The notes under the pieces are model-generated. The model did no database searches. It saw nothing but the letters and a program-made list of their open reading frames with translations, and was not told the origin of the DNA. Below, piece after piece: positions 47,801 to 61,059 of a stretch of DNA of 64,000 nt. The stretch spans positions 3,782,001-3,846,000 of the forward strand of contig NC_068562.1 in NCBI RefSeq assembly GCF_022201045.2, written 5' to 3'. Within the stretch, counting starts at the first letter, position 1. Every line of letters starts with the position of its first letter. A program made the position numbers and the translations under genes. This stretch comes from Citrus sinensis. Taxonomy: Eukaryota; Streptophyta; Magnoliopsida; Sapindales; Rutaceae.

Positions 47801-49402
47801 ATGGTTGCTGTGTTCAACAAAGAGCTTCTGAGCTGGTATCTCATTACTGTAAAACTTAGAGAAACTGTAGAATCTGGAATCCCCAAAACGTCTACTTCTT
47901 CTGGATTGCTTGAATTGCCAGAACAACCTCAAGAGCAGCTTCAGAAACAGCAGCAGACGCCGTCAGAGAGCCTGCATATTGTGATCGGAGAAGATGCTGA
48001 AAACTGTGAAGACGCAGCCACTTCTCCTGATTCTGAGTGGGTGATATCAATCAAAGAAAAACTTGAGCAAGCTCGCCAAGATGATGAAGCAGGATCATGG
48101 GCAAAGCTGAGCATATATAAAGTCCCTCAACACTTGAGAGAAGGTGGAGATGACAGGGCTTATGTCCCCCAGATTGTGTCCTTAGGGCCTTACCATCACG
48201 GCAAAAAACGCCTACGCCAAATGGATCGCCATAAATGGCGTTCCCTTCACCATGTACTCAAGCGTAACAGTCAGGACATAAAGATTTATCTTGATTCTAT
48301 GAAGGAACTTGAAGAAAAAGCTCGTGCTTGTTACGAAGGTCCCATTTCTCTTAGTAGCAATGATTTTGCGGAAATGATGGTTCTTGATGGCTGTTTTGTG
48401 CTTGAGCTCTTCCGCGGAGCTTCTGAGGGATTCACGCGACTCGGCTATCCTCGAAATGACCCTGTTTTTGCCATGAGGGGATCTATGCATTCCATTCAGC
48501 GGGACATGATAATGCTTGAGAACCAGCTTCCACTCTTTATACTGGATCGGCTCCTTGGACTTCAGTTTGGGAAGCCCGAGCAGAAAGGACTTGTTGCGAA
48601 GCTAGCACTCAGGTTCTTTGACCCATTAATGCCAACAGACGAGCCATTAACGAAAGGTGAGAGGAACAAGTTGGAGTCCTCTCTTGGAAATGCAAACTTT
48701 TTTGATCCTTTATCAGATCAATGTGGCCTTCACTGCCTTGATGTTTTTCGTAAAAGTCTCTTGCGCTCAGGGCCTAAGCCTGAGCCCCCCAAGATTTGGA
48801 TCAAGCGATGGTCACAGACTAACCGCGTTGCGGATAAAAGGAGGCAACAACTTATACATTGTGTGACAGAATTGAGGGAGGCCGGCGTTAAGTTCAGGAA
48901 GAGGAAGACTGATCGTTTCTGGGACATAAAATTCAAGAATGGGATTCTAAGTATTCCAAGGCTTTTCGTTCATGATGGTACCAAGTCACTCTTCCTCAAT
49001 CTCATTGCATTTGAGCAGTGTCACTTTGATTGCAGCAATGACATTACATCATTTGTGATATTCATGGACAATCTGATAAACTCCCCGGAGGATGTTGGAT
49101 ACCTCCATTACTGTGGTATTATTGAGCACTGGCTAGGTAGTGATGCTGAAGTTGCAGACCTCTTCAACCGCCTCTGTGAAGAGGTGGTTTTCGATATCAA
49201 TGACAGTTATCTTTCTAGATTGTCAGAAGATGTAAACCAATATTACAATCACAAATGGAATGCTTGGCGTGCAAGCCTGAGACACAAATACTTCAACAAT
49301 CCCTGGGCCATCATCTCACTTGTTGCTGCTGTTGTGCTGTTGTTGCTAACCTTCGCACAGACATTCTATGGAGTGTATGGTTATTACAGGCCAGTTTCCT
49401 GA
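47801..49402 (+). CDS. UPF0481 / DUF247 membrane protein
   Basis: A single uninterrupted frame; from the Met at 47801 it encodes 533 residues. An in-frame Met at 47741 would add 20, but MVAVFNKELLSWYL looks like the natural start. After a Gln/Glu-rich leader, the DUF247 domain begins SIYKVPQHLREGGDDRAYVP and contains the family hallmark PQIVSLGPYHHGKKRL. It continues with MMVLDGCFVLELF, MLENQLPLFIL and LNLIAFEQCH. The C-terminus has one membrane anchor (WAIISLVAAVVLLLLTFAQT) followed by a short tail. DUF247 proteins are plant-specific and abundant. A few have been tied to self-incompatibility in grasses, but the function of this type is unknown. No intron lies within the coding part, as in most relatives. 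Confidence 0.92.
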   Translation: MVAVFNKELLSWYLITVKLRETVESGIPKTSTSSGLLELPEQPQEQLQKQQQTPSESLHIVIGEDAENCEDAATSPDSEWVISIKEKLEQARQDDEAGSWAKLSIYKVPQHLREGGDDRAYVPQIVSLGPYHHGKKRLRQMDRHKWRSLHHVLKRNSQDIKIYLDSMKELEEKARACYEGPISLSSNDFAEMMVLDGCFVLELFRGASEGFTRLGYPRNDPVFAMRGSMHSIQRDMIMLENQLPLFILDRLLGLQFGKPEQKGLVAKLALRFFDPLMPTDEPLTKGERNKLESSLGNANFFDPLSDQCGLHCLDVFRKSLLRSGPKPEPPKIWIKRWSQTNRVADKRRQQLIHCVTELREAGVKFRKRKTDRFWDIKFKNGILSIPRLFVHDGTKSLFLNLIAFEQCHFDCSNDITSFVIFMDNLINSPEDVGYLHYCGIIEHWLGSDAEVADLFNRLCEEVVFDINDSYLSRLSEDVNQYYNHKWNAWRASLRHKYFNNPWAIISLVAAVVLLLLTFAQTFYGVYGYYRPVS

Positions 49403-50598
49403 GTTACAGTCCGGTGTGCCCATTCCATTTTCATAGCCACATTGTTTCCGTTAGAAAAGATACGGTCATACGTCAATGACACCAGCTCGTTTCCAGATTT
49501 TTTGTTGGACATTGTACACCGATTGTTCAGTTGACCGAATGTATTTGCGTCTTCCATATAAATTTGACAGTTTTATCTTATCTATTTTTGCAGCTTTAAT
49601 GGATTTTCCTTCAAGTACGGTTATCATGCTTTTCTTTGGTTGAGACGTGTTTCAGCAGAACTGGGAGAAAATAACAGAGCTAATATTATAACTTTCCAGC
49701 CAGTCTCATCTAGCCTTACAAAGCTCTCCATGCATCATACCATGCCAGAACTACACAATACTTTCCACCAGCCATCAGATGCAGTGCAAGAAAAATCTTC
49801 TGAGACCATTTCTCAAATCAATTGCAATTTTCAACCATTCTGGGGCCCTTCGGGGCCAAGAAAGAGACATTTGCAGCCATAGCCATTTTATATAGGCTAA
49901 TGTCAATATATAAGAAGTGAGCCACATACTCACCAGTAATCCTTTTTAAGATAAAAATACACTCGCAAGTGAACGGCATGGCAAAGAATTCATTATAAAA
50001 CTAGCATCTATAGCCTATAATTGTTTAAAACATATCACTTCCATTTAATCAATAGTCAAGCTATCCTCTATCTAAGAAAGGAAAAAAATAATGATCAATT
50101 GCTTAACAGAACTTCAGTGATTATTCTCAAGAATGGACCTCTAAAGGAGAGGATGTCATTTGTAGCTGAACAAAACAAATAAGTACAATTCAAAACCAAA
50201 TTTTAATGGAATCCAATTGCTCTTCTTGACCACCATTTTCCTTAGTAGGCATAAAGTTACTGGCTCAACTTCTAAGCAACATGAATGGAGCATGGCCCTC
50301 CTATACAAAAGGATTGTTATGGGAAAAAGACGATGGGGTGGGGGGGGAAGGGATTAGTGACCACTTTGATTCGCTACTCTAAATTTACTAACAGAGCATA
50401 CAAAAGCATGAGAAGAAAAATCTTGGGAGACAATAATTGTTCTCAAAAAGATTCTTACTACCACCAAACCTTAAAAGAGCTCCTGCTGTCAACTAAAGTG
50501 GGCTGGGGACAAAAAAGAAGAAAGAAATTAGGCCACCTCTGCCTGTGCGAATTTAAAAGAAGCATATATAATTATATAGTTCCCTCTATCTGATCACC
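49403..50598. other. intergenic between two convergent genes
   Basis: It holds the 3' flanks of the DUF247 gene (from the left) and of RER1 (from the right). Frames at 49640-49882 and 50285-50593 show no family features; a run of G at 50340-50347 is notable only as a short homopolymer. Confidence 0.35.
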
Positions 50599-52211
50599 TC
50601 AGTCCTCAGAGCTCGTGGCGTCCGATGAAGATGGCCTCTTTCCATCATATCGCTGTAAAAAGAAATAGAGAACAAGGTGTAAAATCATGAGAGCCAGAGC
50701 ATATATCAAAAACCAAGAAACATAAACATATGGTAACTGCAATCAGAATGCAAGATAAATTAACAATACCTGTTTCCCAAGAGAGAATGGAACATATCTA
50801 TACTTGATCATGTGCATAATCTGTCTCCTCATAGTGAGAGTGAATAGCATCAACCAGTAGAAAAGAAGTATTGGCCAAAAGACAGGCACATCAAACGCAC
50901 TGAAGAATGTCAACACAAAACCAATGCAGAAGGACCTTGTGACACAGTACCTTCCATGAGAAAACCAAAACAACTTCAATAATGTGTTTGACCAACCAAT
51001 AACATTGGCATAAAACAATTGGTCAATGACATTATACGACAAAGAGACACAATTGAATCGATTGATTCCAATTGCCTTGCACCATGCAAACAGAAGGAAA
51101 GAGACACTAAATTGTTCTGCTTCTTCATCAGGCCATATGCTGTCTACTCAGCCACCTCAACTCACCAAACTATTTCTCATCATACGTATTGTTCTGGTCA
51201 GGCTGTTAAAAAACAGACAGACAAAATTGTATATAGAAAAGGAAGAGACCATATAAAAACACATATTTCCAATCAATCATTAAGAGTTCATGCATACATT
51301 GACTGTGAAACAGACTGACATATATACTAGGGAATCAGGACCACACGAAATATGAAAAGCGCATCAAGATTCTACATTTCTTGAAGTTTAGATAATTTTA
51401 CAACAGATGCCACAGTCTCTTCAGTTACTGGCCTCATGAATTGGTCAGCTGTAAACCTTTTCTCTTACGTAACAAATAAATGTTAACTTATTTTCCCTAT
51501 CAGATAGCAAACAATTGTGAGAACATATTAACCACGAACCAAAAAAATTGAGGATAACAACGTTGGGGCCTGTTTGATTTGCATTTCAGATATAATTCAT
51601 TCCTTAGGAAGAGAAACTTTATAGCCCAGTTTGTAAAGTTAACTTTAAGATCACAGACAAAATGGCCCCATTAGTTAAATGTTATCTAGAGTCACAAATC
51701 AATCAATCCCAATGCATAACTTCGCTTGATGATCAAGTAAAACTGCCGAATTTTATCATTCCATTACTTGATATGATCAAAAACAAAAACAGAGGGGGTA
51801 AAAAAACACAAAAACTAACCAAACCTACCAGAACTTGAACTCGGGCAAGCGGCGTACGAACGGCCGGAACTCGTCCGATCCGCGGGTGGGCAGCGTCGGC
51901 CCGTCGCTATACTCGGGGTCGATCTGCGGGGACAGAAATCCCATCAACAGATTCAACAAGTAGATGCCTAGACCGTACGTGATGATGTAAAACCCTTGGA
52001 CAAGGTACACGCGTACGGCGTAGATTGAAACCACGGCCAAGCAGACAACCCAACGGTGCAGAACGTGTGGGACCGACTTGTCCAGTAAGTGCTGGTACCG
52101 TCGCGAAACATTGTATTTCCACCGCGAGATGGCTGCCGTCGGAGACGTTGACGATGATGAGGAGGAGAAGTCTTCTGCGGTTGCGGCGGTTGCGGTCGGT
52201 ACGGTTTCCAT
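50599..52211 (-). CDS. RER1: RER1 Golgi-to-ER retrieval receptor
   Basis: Three minus-strand exons, 52211-51829, 50950-50770 and 50652-50599, encode 205 residues, the normal size for plant RER1. RER1 is a four-span membrane protein of the early Golgi that returns escaped ER membrane proteins by COPI vesicles. The N-terminus is Ser/Thr/Ala-rich. The RER1 domain includes [40 protein letters not shown], the signature [20 protein letters not shown] and [20 protein letters not shown], followed by [20 protein letters not shown]. The Trp codon of KFW is split by intron 1. The cytosolic tail is [17 protein letters not shown], basic then acidic. Confidence 0.95.
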
Positions 52212-52245
52212 TGGAGCCCACTACTGGTTGTAGATATTTTGGGCG

Positions 52246-52262
52246 AGATATATATATATAAT
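52246..52262 (-). promoter_or_regulatory. possible TATA region of RER1
   Basis: An alternating TATATATATA run lies 35-50 bp upstream of the RER1 start codon. Its position would give a very short leader, so it may be only a dinucleotide repeat. Confidence 0.3.
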
Positions 52263-54992
52263 TTTTTTTAATCAGAAATTAAAATAAAAAATAAAAATTG
52301 CGTTTGTATTGTGTGTGTCGATGTTTTTAGTTCAGTTTTTGTTAAACGATAATTGGATGCTTGGATCGCTTGACTCCGGCAGGGGAAGAAAGGACGCCTT
52401 TCATTTCGGTTCGGCTGAGAACATGGGTTGACATTTGTTTCAATTTGTTCATTAACGGGTTCGAATGGACCGGACCCGGCTTATTCCTTTGTGGAACGCG
52501 GGGGTTATAATTTTTGGCCTCAATTTATTTAAATTTTCCTCAAATATAACTACTTGTACCAAAAAGAAATATGAAAAAAAAAATTGATCAGCAAAATATT
52601 TGCAATGGTTAAGTCAATCAATATGAGTTCAGATTTTTTTATTCATAATATCCGTTTATGGAAATTTTTAAATAAGTAACTAGATCACCAAATTTTTTAT
52701 AATAATTATCTTATTCTTATATCATTTGTTCTTAGAGTGTACTTGATATATTATATTGGTTGTAATACGTTATGATATATTACATTACGGTGCATTACAT
52801 TAATTATAATGCAATACTATGTTTTGTATAGTATAGACTATATTATATAAAATAATATTTTGTATATTAATGTTAAAATTAAATCCATATTATTTTAATT
52901 ATTATTAGTTTTTGAAATTAAGTATTAAATAATTATTTTTATATTCTAATTTTATAAAAATTAAGTGTTAATATAAAAATGATTTAATAACATACTATTA
53001 TTAAATAATAAAATATTACAATATTATGTTATATTATAATATAATTCATGTCTCTATATTAGTTATTATAATATAGTATAATCCTATTATAATGTATTAT
53101 AATTTACTATTATATTGTAAAAATACAATGCTATATAATTATAAAATATAATATATATAGTATTTTATAGTTATAATTTATATTAAATTAGAATATATTA
53201 TTCAATTATAAATTTATTTCTTATTTATTAATATCAAATACAATTTTTAGTTTAAATTTATTTTTAAATTAATATTTCTGTAAATAATAAATGATTAAAT
53301 TAAATAAAAAAACTTTGTATGTATTTAAAGTAAAATAATTAAAATGATTTTATATAATTAAAGTAAAAATATATATATTATCATTTATTTATCAATTATT
53401 TAGGTATCTTATATTATTATTATTATTTAAATTTAAATATTTTATTTTTAAATGATTATATTTAAAATGTGAATGATATTTTAATATAATCCAACCTAAA
53501 CCGTATTCCCACAAGTTTATTTATTACATCTTTTATTGTATTAGATATTTTTTTAATGCAGTGCAATCCAAACCAAAAATTATAGTTAAATAAATTAATA
53601 TAAGAATAATATTTTAATGTAATACTTTAGTGCAATCCAAACCAGATAGCTTGGTGGGCCACCACATATCGTATTCATCCACGAATTATAGACAGTGTTG
53701 AAATTTTTTTATAATATTGTTATACAAAATTGTTATTGAATATACAGATATTTCAATTTATTTTTGCAGTTAAATTATACAATTGGAACCTTCTCATGGC
53801 GTGTACATTAATCTTTTGAAGTACTGTTCAGATTCTTTAGGCTTTCGACATTTTCTAATATACGAGAGGTATTCGCTCCACTTACATTTTGTGAGAGAGA
53901 AATTGTCTTCACTTAATTATTTAATAATTGAGGGCGGAATGAAACTAACCTTTATAGTTTATAATACGAACCTTACTCTCACTATTGTAAGTATAAGGGT
54001 ACTACACTGGGCTGAAGGCCCATTGGTCATGTGGGCTTGAAACTTAAAAGCACTGAAAGGTAGGCCCAAAAGCCTGTGTTTTAAATTTTCATAATCAACC
54101 GAAATAAATTGGTGTGCGGGCATGAAAATTACAAAATTAGCCGATTCTGACCGGCAAGAGCGGGTGTTTTGATTTACGACACAAACTTGTATGTTTGCAA
54201 TTTATGCAAGAAGGCAGAAGCAAAAGTTCCATGTTAACTGAAAACACGCCACCATTCAAAATTGCAATGCAGCCACAATAAGCAAATATTAACTCGTATT
54301 CTCTAATCACATCACATGCAACATTTCTCGATCTCAATTCTCAACCCATTTCATCGCCGCGAAATACCCACAGCTCAAGTCAAGTTCAGCCCGGCATTTT
54401 AATTCTGGTAATTGATTTTCAAATTTCGCCAATAAAACAACCACTTTCGACTACCTAATTAATGACATGAATTTTGAATTTGCAATGCGCTTCAGGATTT
54501 TCATTTTGAACCGTTTGATTGCCAGATCTCATTTCGTGTGTACTGTATTCTGCATTGGCAGTTGCAATGTAGATTCTTTTTCGTTGAATATTGTATTTCA
54601 TGATTTTATTTTTGAAATTTCGAATTCTATTTAGAATTTTATATTTATATTTTTGATGTTTTTGCACTTGTGTGGAAGTATAGAAAACAAAAATAAAAAA
54701 TATAAATATAAACATTACCTGAATCAGTTCTGTCATTATCGGGTTGATGATTGATGTTTATTGTATCTAGAAAGAGAAATCCGTAGCTTGATGTATCAAG
54801 GAGGTCGATGCCCTGTATTCTTTTACAGATAATTAGAAAACAGTTATCTTTCCATCTGTCTGATTCGGATATTTGTATCTGTTGACTGTTGGTTTAGTTT
54901 ACAGTATGCATTTTTCGTACTTCAGGGTAGAGGTCTGTGGAGAAGCTCAATTTGGGTCTTTAATCAGGATTAACCTGTGTTCGGGTAGTGGG
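52263..54992. other. intergenic between two divergent genes, AT-rich repeat-like core
   Basis: About 52700-53660 is extremely AT-rich with many TATAAT-type words. The phrase GTGCAATCCAAACCA occurs twice near its right edge (53563 and 53631), which suggests decayed repeat DNA, but no ends can be defined. The last ~500 bp before 54993 probably contain the PTEN2 promoter and 5' UTR, possibly with a leader intron. Confidence 0.35.
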
Positions 54993-57900
54993 ATGGATTC
55001 AGATTCTGCAGACTCAGCTTCTCAACTGTGTGCCACATCTTCTGAGACTGAAGCTCCTGCAAACGTTCCTGATACCAACTCTCCTGCTGAAGTGTCCAAC
55101 ATGAAACATCCCGATAAAGATTCTGATGCCGAACCTCTAGTAGAAGCTTCCGACATTGAACCTCCTGCTGAAGCAAAAAATGTCGAAGATCCCATGAAAG
55201 CTTCTGACATTGAACCTCATGCTAAAGTTTCAAATGTTGAAGCTCCTCATAAAGCTTCTGGCATTGAACTTGCTGCAGCTACTCAAACTGGGGGCATTAT
55301 TCCTTCAAACATATCATCTTGGGCTAAAACTTTGAAATTTCCACAGCCTGTGCCACCCCCACAGGACAACATGCAAACGGGAAGTCCTAGGATGTCACCA
55401 TTTGCACGTTTCACTAGTGAACTAGGATTACGTTTGCCCTCAATGACTCCTGTAGCAGACAAGAGTGCTGAAGGTACTTCAACAACAAACCCAACTGGCG
55501 TTCTTGAGTCATTAACAAAAGGTTTGGTTGACTCATCTAGGAGTGCAGTAAAGGCCGTGCAGGTCAAGGCACGCCATATTGTCTCTCAAAACAAACGAAG
55601 GTACCAGGTAATTTATCTGTGACACTGCTGCTGGGATAATTTTGATTTCTATTGTAGTTTCAAGTTCAATTAGAATGCATCCATTGTTTATCATTTGACT
55701 TTTAATCATACTGAAAAATTAGATTGTTAATCATATGAACACGACCTTCTGATTAATATTCAGGAAGGAGAATTTGATTTGGACATGACATACATCACTG
55801 AAAACATAATTGCTATGGGGTTCCCGGCTGGTGACATAAGCTCTGGGTTTTTTGGATATTTTGAGGTGACTATGAGCTGTGGGGATACTTTACTAGTTAA
55901 AATTGTTTTCTCCTTTTCTTTATAACAAGTTGTGAATGAAATAAATGTGATGCAGGGGTTGTATAGAAATCACATGGAAGAAGTGATCAAGTTTTTTGAA
56001 ACTCATCACAAGGTACAATAAAGCAGTGAATTTGAAGGATGGACTTTGCAGCCCTAATCTCCTTCAGAAAATATTTGGAATTGGTTTTTAGGTATCCTAG
56101 AAAATTGTGAATTCGTTTTCTCCTACATTCTGTAAAGAACCGAAGGAGGCTATTGTTTAATGCTCTTCTGACCTCTCAACCTCAAGTTTCTTGAATTACC
56201 GCACCACCATAATATGAGTATTTGGCACAAATAGAGCAAACACACTGAGTCAGAAAGGACATCAACCATCTATTTTCACATGACTATGAATGTATGTTGA
56301 AGCCTAAGTATGTTATATGAATTCATTTAATAGAGTTAAAAAGTCATATGATCTTAGCTATGGCTGATCAGATGTGATGTTTTCAAAAAGCAATTGGTGC
56401 TTGGTATTACTACAGGGACCTGCAAATAGTCAAATTGTACATAATGAAATAATTAATAGAACAATCGTAATTAGATATAAAGCAGGGAAAACCTCCATAA
56501 TTCTTTCGAGCAGTATGTATAGATTAAAATATTTTGCCTCTCATCCAGAAATTTCCTTTGTCAGTGGAGTTGAATTTCTTCAAAAAATGGTTTTAAGTGC
56601 TTTCTTTTCTCTCTCTCACTTTTTTTTTTTTGGGTGTATGTTTCTTGCATTTAATTCATAGCAACCTATTCATATGTTAAAAATATCTCACTTTATCTGT
56701 CATAGGCCCACTGTCGAGTGGTTGATTCTGGTTCCACATTTTTGCCAATCTCAATCCACTGCTGTTGAGTGGTTGATTCTGGTTCCACATTTTTCCAATC
56801 TCAATCCGACCATTAGCTCTTGTCAAATTCTTCTGAAATTCCATGTCTTATAAATCAACATTTTATTTGCAGGGAAAATACAAGGTGTACAATCTCTGTT
56901 CCGAAAGGTTGTATGATGCAGCACTATTTCAGGGGAAGGTTTGCTTTTATTCTTATTTGCCTTCTAAACCATGAGATATAAGTGTTTACACGTGTGTGGG
57001 TTTGTGCAGTCGTGCAGGCTACATGTACGTGCATGTATGTGTGAAGGTGTCATGATAAATCTAGAAGTTTGCATTGTTAGGCCTAGGCAGATGTATGTCC
57101 GTTTCCTTAAGTTTGCATTGTTAGGCCTAGGCAGATATTAGTTGGTTTCCTTTTCTTCAATATTAACAGATCATGGTCGTCGTACTTTATTATCTGTTAA
57201 TATAGATAATAACAGATAATATAAAAACTTTTAGTTACATTTATATTATCTGTTTAACTTTCTGAAATTTTTTAAATGTGGTCTATTGATTTATTCATGA
57301 AACTTATAAGGCTTTCACATAAAGAGTAAGATATGCTTTTGAAACCTAGCATGGGAAGTTGCCAATGCCATATCATATAGATAATAACTCAAGTCACTGA
57401 CAGAAAGGACTGCTTTGTTGTCACTGCTTTTTTAAGCAATGGCCCAGATACACTCTTGGCTGTTCAAAAGTAAAACATTCTGCTACTTTTAGAGCTCTTT
57501 CCCTGACTTGAATAAGTTATGTCCTGCAAATAAACAAATTACAGTTTTTGTTATGCAAATAATGAGAACCTAATGGCTATTCATAATTTTATAACTGTCA
57601 TGTTATGACATGTTATCGCTATGGCTGTCACCCTCTTATTTGGCTAGCCGCCTGAGTTTGAGTAGGGGACATAAGGGGTTAAAATCTATGCTTGAGCTCT
57701 GCCCAATCCCCTGCATTTTATGAAATAAAAATTTTATTGCCTACATCAGAGTATTGCTGAATCTTTGGTCCTACAAGTTTTCGATACTGTTACGGACTAA
57801 CAAAGACCAGTGCAGCCTGAAAAAGATTGAGCAAATACTAACAATCTTTTTATTCACTTCCTTGTGCTGTCGGGTTTTGAGAAATGGCTGCTAAAGGATG

Positions 57901-60544
57901 CGCAAGAAATTTACAAATCTAAGACTGAGCTACATGTCATTTGTTATCGTCAGAGGGATAGTGCTTTTTCAGCATTTTTTATGCCTGATTTTTCTGACTA
58001 TTTTCAGGTCGCATGCTTCCCATTTGATGACCATAATTGCCCCCCTATTCAACTCATAGCATCATTTTGTCGAAGTGCATACTCATGGTTGAAGGAGGAC
58101 ATCTTAAATGTGGTTGTTGTTCATTGTAAAGCTGGTATGGCCAGAACAGGATTAATGATTTGCAGCCTTCTTTTATTCCTTAAGGTGAGTTTTTGTTGTC
58201 AATCCATTAAGCTTGAGGGTTTTCTTGATGAATGAACTTCATTGCTTCTTTCAGCTCTGCAAGTTTGTTTCATGATTGGTTTACTACTCTCTTTGCAATC
58301 TCTGCAGTTCTTCCCCACAGCAGAGGAGGCCATTGATTACTTCAACCAGAAAAGATGTGTAGATGGGAAAGCTCTGGTTCTTCCAAGTCAGATTGTCAGT
58401 CGCTATTTCATTCAAATATTCTAACGTTTTAACTATTATAACTTTTAAATCATTCTAGCTAGTAATTATTTTTTTTCTTGCTTTCCTTAGAGGTATGTCA
58501 AATACTTTGAACGTATCTTAACGTACTCCAATGGAGAGATTCAGCCCGCACGTAGGTACAGCACTGATCGCTCTCTCAAAATGCTTCAAGTTAACCATCA
58601 AGAATTTATAAAATTATGATTTTACAGGTGCATGCTCAGGGGATTTCGACTTCTTCAATGCCCTTATTGGATCAGGCCTTCTATTACTATCTTTAATCAC
58701 AGTGGTATGTTGTTCTTGCTATCTCTATCAATTATTTGATGATGTTGTGATATTGTGAGCTGTCAACCCATTTAAGTTGTTAATAGAAAGTTATATTATA
58801 GAGTAATCTGATAGAGCTTTTTGTACAGCGAGGATCTTTTGTTTGAATATCTGACTTATTTCAATCCAGCTTGTTTGATAACCATATTTTAGGATCTAGA
58901 TCCAAATGAGTGTCTGGTTAATTTCAAAAATCCGGATAGCTGAGTTTGCAAGTTGTCGATCTCAGTTCCTCTCTCCCTCTCTCCCATTAAATAACTTATT
59001 TATAAATTGGAGATAGAAATTCAAGCATTATCTCCTTGCATAAGATTAATGCACGAAACTTTTAATTGTTCATTTTCCACGTCACTTTGACTGTACATAT
59101 AGATGTTTTCAACTGTTCTGTGTTAATATAGTTTGTTGATCTACAGGAATTCTGTTCTCAACGAGAAAGCATCCAAAAACTAAGGATTTAATGGTAAGTG
59201 AATAATTTTGCATGACATTTTCATATTTCTAATTGTGAGCAAGTGAATAATTTTGGTGTTTGATTTGGGCTCACTGATTTTGTATTTGCAGCCTGAGGAC
59301 TTCTGGATTAAAGCACCAAAGAAAGGGATTGTGGTATTTGCTTTGCCAGGGGAGCCCGGTCTAACAGAACTGGTGGGGGACTTCAAAGTCCTTTTCCATG
59401 ACCGCCAAGGGGATTTCTACTGGTTTGTGACTGCCTATTTTTGTTTATTTGTGTTTAAATTCGTTAGTATATGAATGAGTTGTCTCTTTCATTAAAAGTT
59501 TTGGGACGTCATACTAGAAGGACATAGCAGTTTCCATGCTGTTCTGACCAGTATCAGCAAGCAGCAGCCAACACAACGCCCTTATCATTGTCATGGATCA
59601 CTATGAGAAACATACGTTTTTTTAACTTAATAATTTGTTTCATGTTCAAGAGGTTGTTATGCACTCTAGGAATTTGTTTTCACTTGGAATGTGGTGTAGC
59701 ATGTATTATTTTTCTCTCTTTTCCTGCTGTTCTTTATTCCTTTAGTTTGAATGCATACCACTTCTTGATTTTGAAGGTAACATTTTGTTAAATATCCCGT
59801 TTTTCAATTTGATTGCAGTTGGTTAAACACAACTATGACCGAGAACAGAAAAATATTGGATGGTTCCGATCTTGATGGTTTTGACAAGGTAAATGACAAT
59901 CTTCTGTTTGCTTATATTTAAGCAATAAATGCTTTGCACACTCATAGGCATAGTTCCTTTCTGCTTTCTACTTCTTGATGCTTCCTTATTGACCTGCTGG
60001 CTCTACTTTGCAGAGAAAAGTGCCTTCTCCTGGATTCCAGGTTGAGATTGTGATGATAGACTATGACGGTATCTTACCAACAAAGACTAAATCTGATTCC
60101 GCCAATAGAAGACAAGACTGTAGCACAGATTATGCTTCAGTTCCAACTGATGGTGCTACAATTGGTCCCAATCACAGAAAAGTCACTAAAAGTGAAGACA
60201 ATGATGATGTGTTCTCAGACAGTGACGGAGAGGAAGCCGATACTTCAAAGAGCAGGCAGGCTGATGCTGCTTCTGGGGGGGAATCAGCTCCGCATGGGAT
60301 ATTATCTAATTCCACGGCAGATAATGTGCCACAGAGTCAGAGAAGTGGACATTTGTCTCTCAGCAATGAGAAGCCAAAAGTGAAAAACGTTTCCAAAGAA
60401 CCCACCACTGACGGGGTAAGAGAGCCAGCCTCATCCCTGCCGATGCCAAATCTGGACTCTATGGGGGCAAGTGATATCAAATCAATGGCTGCTGATGCTT
60501 CAGTTTTCAGCTTTGGAGATGATGAAGATTATGAAAGTGAGTAA
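54993..60544 (+). CDS. PTEN2: PTEN2-type phosphatidylinositol 3-phosphatase
   Basis: Twelve coding exons: 54993-55607, 55764-55865, 55956-56012, 56873-56938, 58008-58184, 58308-58394, 58491-58555, 58628-58704, 59147-59193, 59292-59422, 59819-59888 and 60014-60544, giving 674 residues. The N-terminal ~200 residues are acidic and low-complexity, with imperfect repeats of ASDIEP/NVE phrases. The phosphatase domain begins EGEFDLDMTYITENIIAMGF and has the P-loop HCKAGMARTG; Met-Ala replaces the Lys-Gly of animal PTEN, which is the plant PTEN2 form. A C2 domain follows (EDFWIKAPKKGIVVFALPGE, LFHDRQGDFYCWLNTT, KVPSPGFQVEIVMIDYD). The C-terminal ~150 residues are Ser/Asp-rich and end FSFGDDEDYESE. 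In Arabidopsis PTEN2 enzymes dephosphorylate 3-phosphoinositides and bind phosphatidic acid. Intron 4 is 1.07 kb; skipping its splice acceptor leaves a long overlapping frame that is probably an artefact. Confidence 0.95.
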
Positions 60545-61059
60545 AGCATTTTGGGAATCACTATTGCCTAAAATTGTCAGAAAAATGAATGTACATAACC
60601 TTATCGTAAACAAATGATAGAATAGGAGGGGAAAATCAAATTTTAACTGCAACCATTTTTTGCATTTATTCTTTTGAATTCATGTAACAAGGCACATTCT
60701 TTTCTTTTTCCCATAGAACTCTGTCCTGTTAAGTTGAATGAAGAGAATTGGCTAAAAGCATGAAGTTCTCGGCAAAATTTCTGCTAAGCAAGGACACAAT
60801 CTGTGTGTTGGCCAAAACTCTTGTGTGCTCTTTGGTTGTCGGGTTTTACAAATTGCCCTTCCAGATTATGTTGTAAAATAAAAACATAAAAATTAAACTT
60901 TTAACTTTCAAAATTAGGCGATTTTGGTTATTTTACAGATATAAAAAGATTTATAAGAAAGTGATGCTATTACAAAGCTTTTTGGTAGTACTAAGCAAAA
61001 AAATCGAGGCTTAGGAAATGTGTTCTTATAGATATATGAATATTCGATTTATAAGAAAA

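Noticed and set aside
50285-50593. 102-codon frame between DUF247 and RER1
   Set aside because: Low-complexity Lys-rich translation with no homology cue; it lies in the probable 3' flank of RER1.
57864-58235. Separate small phosphatase gene
   Set aside because: It is exon 5 of PTEN2 plus read-through into the flanking introns; the upstream part has no family similarity.
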